Made by a program: the position numbers and the translations under genes. Below are positions 62,792 to 64,000 of a stretch of DNA of 64,000 nucleotides, piece after piece (positions within the stretch are counted from its first letter, which is position 1; every line of letters starts with the position of its first letter). This DNA is from JABDIP01 sp965212545 (GTDB lineage: Bacteria; Pseudomonadota; Alphaproteobacteria; DSM-16000; Inquilinaceae): the NCBI GenBank assembly GCA_965212545.1, contig CBDBVB010000038.1, forward strand, positions 1 through 64,000, written 5' to 3'. The notes below the pieces were generated by a model. It was not told where the DNA came from. It saw nothing but the letters and a program-made list of their open reading frames with translations, and did not search any database.

Positions 62792-64000
62792 ACCTGCAAC
62801 CCCTTGCGGTGGCGGAACAGGATCGCCGGCACGGTCACGGCGACCGCGAAGCCGAGCAGCGGCAGGGCCATCTGGGCGAAGGCGTAAACGCCGACGATGC
62901 GGCGGTCGGCGCCGGCCGCCAGGCCGACCGCCTCGGTGGTCAGCGACGTCAGCCGTCCGGCGCCGGCGAACAGGGTCGGCAGGTATTGCGCCACGCTGAC
63001 CGAGAAGCCGACCGCGCCGGCGAACAGGATCGGCCGCAACAGCATCGGCACCTTGATGCGCCAGAAGACCCGCGCCGGCGAGGCGCCGAGGCAGGCCGCG
63101 GTGCGGGCGTAGCGATCGTCCAGCTTGCGCCACGGGTCGGACAGCGCCAGGAACACATAAGGCAGCACGAACAACAGATGGCTCCAGGTCAGCGCGATCC
63201 AGCGCCCGTCCAGCCGGCCGGCGACCAGCAGCACCTGGATGCCGAACAGGAAGGCGATCTGAGGTACCAACAGCGGCGTGTAGAGCAGCCACAGGGCCCG
63301 CGTCGTCGGCCGGATGCCGGCCCGGCACTCGTATTCCAGGCAGCCGATCGCCAGGGCCAGGGCGACGGCGGTGGCGGCGACGCCAACCGTCAGGGTGGTC
63401 GCGGCGGGATGCGACAGCGACCAGAAATGCTGCATCCAGTTGTCCATGGTCCAGGTGCCGGGCAGGGCATCGGGAAAGCGCCAACGCCGGGTCAGGGACC
63501 AGATCGCCAGGCTGATCACGCTGAATCCGGCGGCGGCGACCGCCAGCATGACGGTGCCGCCGCTCGCCATCCTCAACGCGCCTCCGCCCCCGCCGCGGCG
63601 GCCGGCGGCGATCCATGGGCGGGCGCACCAGATCGCCAGCCTTTCCACGGCGTACCACAGGCCGATCGCGCCGGCGACGATGCCGAATTGCAGGCAGGCG
63701 CCGGCCGCCGCCATGAAACGCATCGCCAGATCCGGGTCGTTGAACCAGCGCAGGACCAGCGGCGCCAGCGTCGGCGGCGTCGCCGGCCCCAGGATCAGCG
63801 CCATGTCGACCACCGACAGGGAAAAGGCCAGCACCGCATAGACCGGCAGACGGATCAGCGGATAGAGCTGCGGCAGCACGGTCTTGACCCAGGCCATGAC
63901 CGGGCCGTAGCCGGCGGTGCGGGCGATCGCCAGGGTACGGTCGGCGCCGATCTGGCCCATCGCCGAGACCGCGATCAGCAGCAGGAAGGGCGTCTCCTTC
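62788..64000 (-). CDS. ABC transporter permease, YnjC-like, 5' end beyond window
   Basis: At least 403 residues with about ten membrane segments in two permease halves; an open frame continues through 64000 (KETPFLLLIAVSA). The EAA-like loop is YARTAACLGASPARVFWRIK. Length and duplicated permease domain match YnjC of the YnjBCD system. Coupled to the ATPase gene. A binding protein would be expected outside the window to the right. Confidence 0.82.
   Translation of the reverse strand, partial: KETPFLLLIAVSAMGQIGADRTLAIARTAGYGPVMAWVKTVLPQLYPLIRLPVYAVLAFSLSVVDMALILGPATPPTLAPLVLRWFNDPDLAMRFMAAAGACLQFGIVAGAIGLWYAVERLAIWCARPWIAAGRRGGGGGALRMASGGTVMLAVAAAGFSVISLAIWSLTRRWRFPDALPGTWTMDNWMQHFWSLSHPAATTLTVGVAATAVALALAIGCLEYECRAGIRPTTRALWLLYTPLLVPQIAFLFGIQVLLVAGRLDGRWIALTWSHLLFVLPYVFLALSDPWRKLDDRYARTAACLGASPARVFWRIKVPMLLRPILFAGAVGFSVSVAQYLPTLFAGAGRLTSLTTEAVGLAAGADRRIVGVYAFAQMALPLLGFAVAVTVPAILFRHRKGLQV

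Overview
The window is high-GC DNA (by eye mid-60s percent) with the gene repertoire of an alphaproteobacterium, most likely in or near the Rhodospirillales. Pointers are the argD-argF-hslO cluster, a bactofilin, a Fur/Mur-type regulator without CxxC motifs, DUF1127 and DUF2267 proteins, and several CUT1 sugar-type ABC importers. Genus cannot be told from the sequence. There are no rRNA or tRNA genes, no CRISPR array and no recognisable transposase.

Left third (1-28 kb) is catabolic and transport. A hyuB-hyuA / isochorismatase-like / FAD-oxidoreductase operon (1-4238, +) converges on a minus-strand operon (12607-4220) for a CUT1 importer with two different ATPases, a small membrane protein, an amidohydrolase and a PfkB kinase. 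Next come a YopT-like cysteine protease, a RibD-type reductase and a DUF4241-like protein. A second transport locus is built around a divergent promoter at about 18.5 kb. A ROK regulator and a multidomain PIG-L deacetylase read left. A solute-binding protein, two permeases, an argininosuccinate-lyase-family enzyme and an ATPase read right. A Sel1-repeat protein and a secreted YtcJ-type amidohydrolase follow.

Middle (28-45 kb) is mixed housekeeping and envelope: L,D-transpeptidase, bactofilin, DUF2267, DUF1127, an orphan LivH permease behind a 264-bp element with 31-bp terminal inverted repeats, MsrB, an SDR, a fasciclin protein with a clear terminator, a Fur-family regulator, an octapeptide-type tandem-repeat lipoprotein beside a JmjC/cupin oxygenase, a class III cyclase with membrane and 2Fe-2S domains, a BtuF-like protein, AlkC, RecX and two tandem ABC-2 permeases.

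An AT-richer patch (about 44.9-46.2 kb) precedes the most unusual locus. A VWA/YfbK-type lipoprotein is followed by two tandem, paralogous pairs, each a sigma-like protein overlapping a single-pass membrane protein (46.2-51.9 kb). The membrane proteins share an N-terminal motif and a C-terminal domain that I do not recognise.

Right end (52-64 kb): a cytosolic-looking amidase_3/SH3 protein, argD-argF-hslO, a lipoprotein, argE, trkH, folE, apaG, an OmpA-type protein and a YnjD/YnjC-like ABC transporter running off the window.

About fifteen single-base frameshifts occur, almost all one-base insertions, and all lie in the first 5 kb or in 55.6-62.8 kb. They break conserved genes (hslO, trkH) and look more like sequence error than biology. 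Coordinates of those genes are given across the frameshifts.
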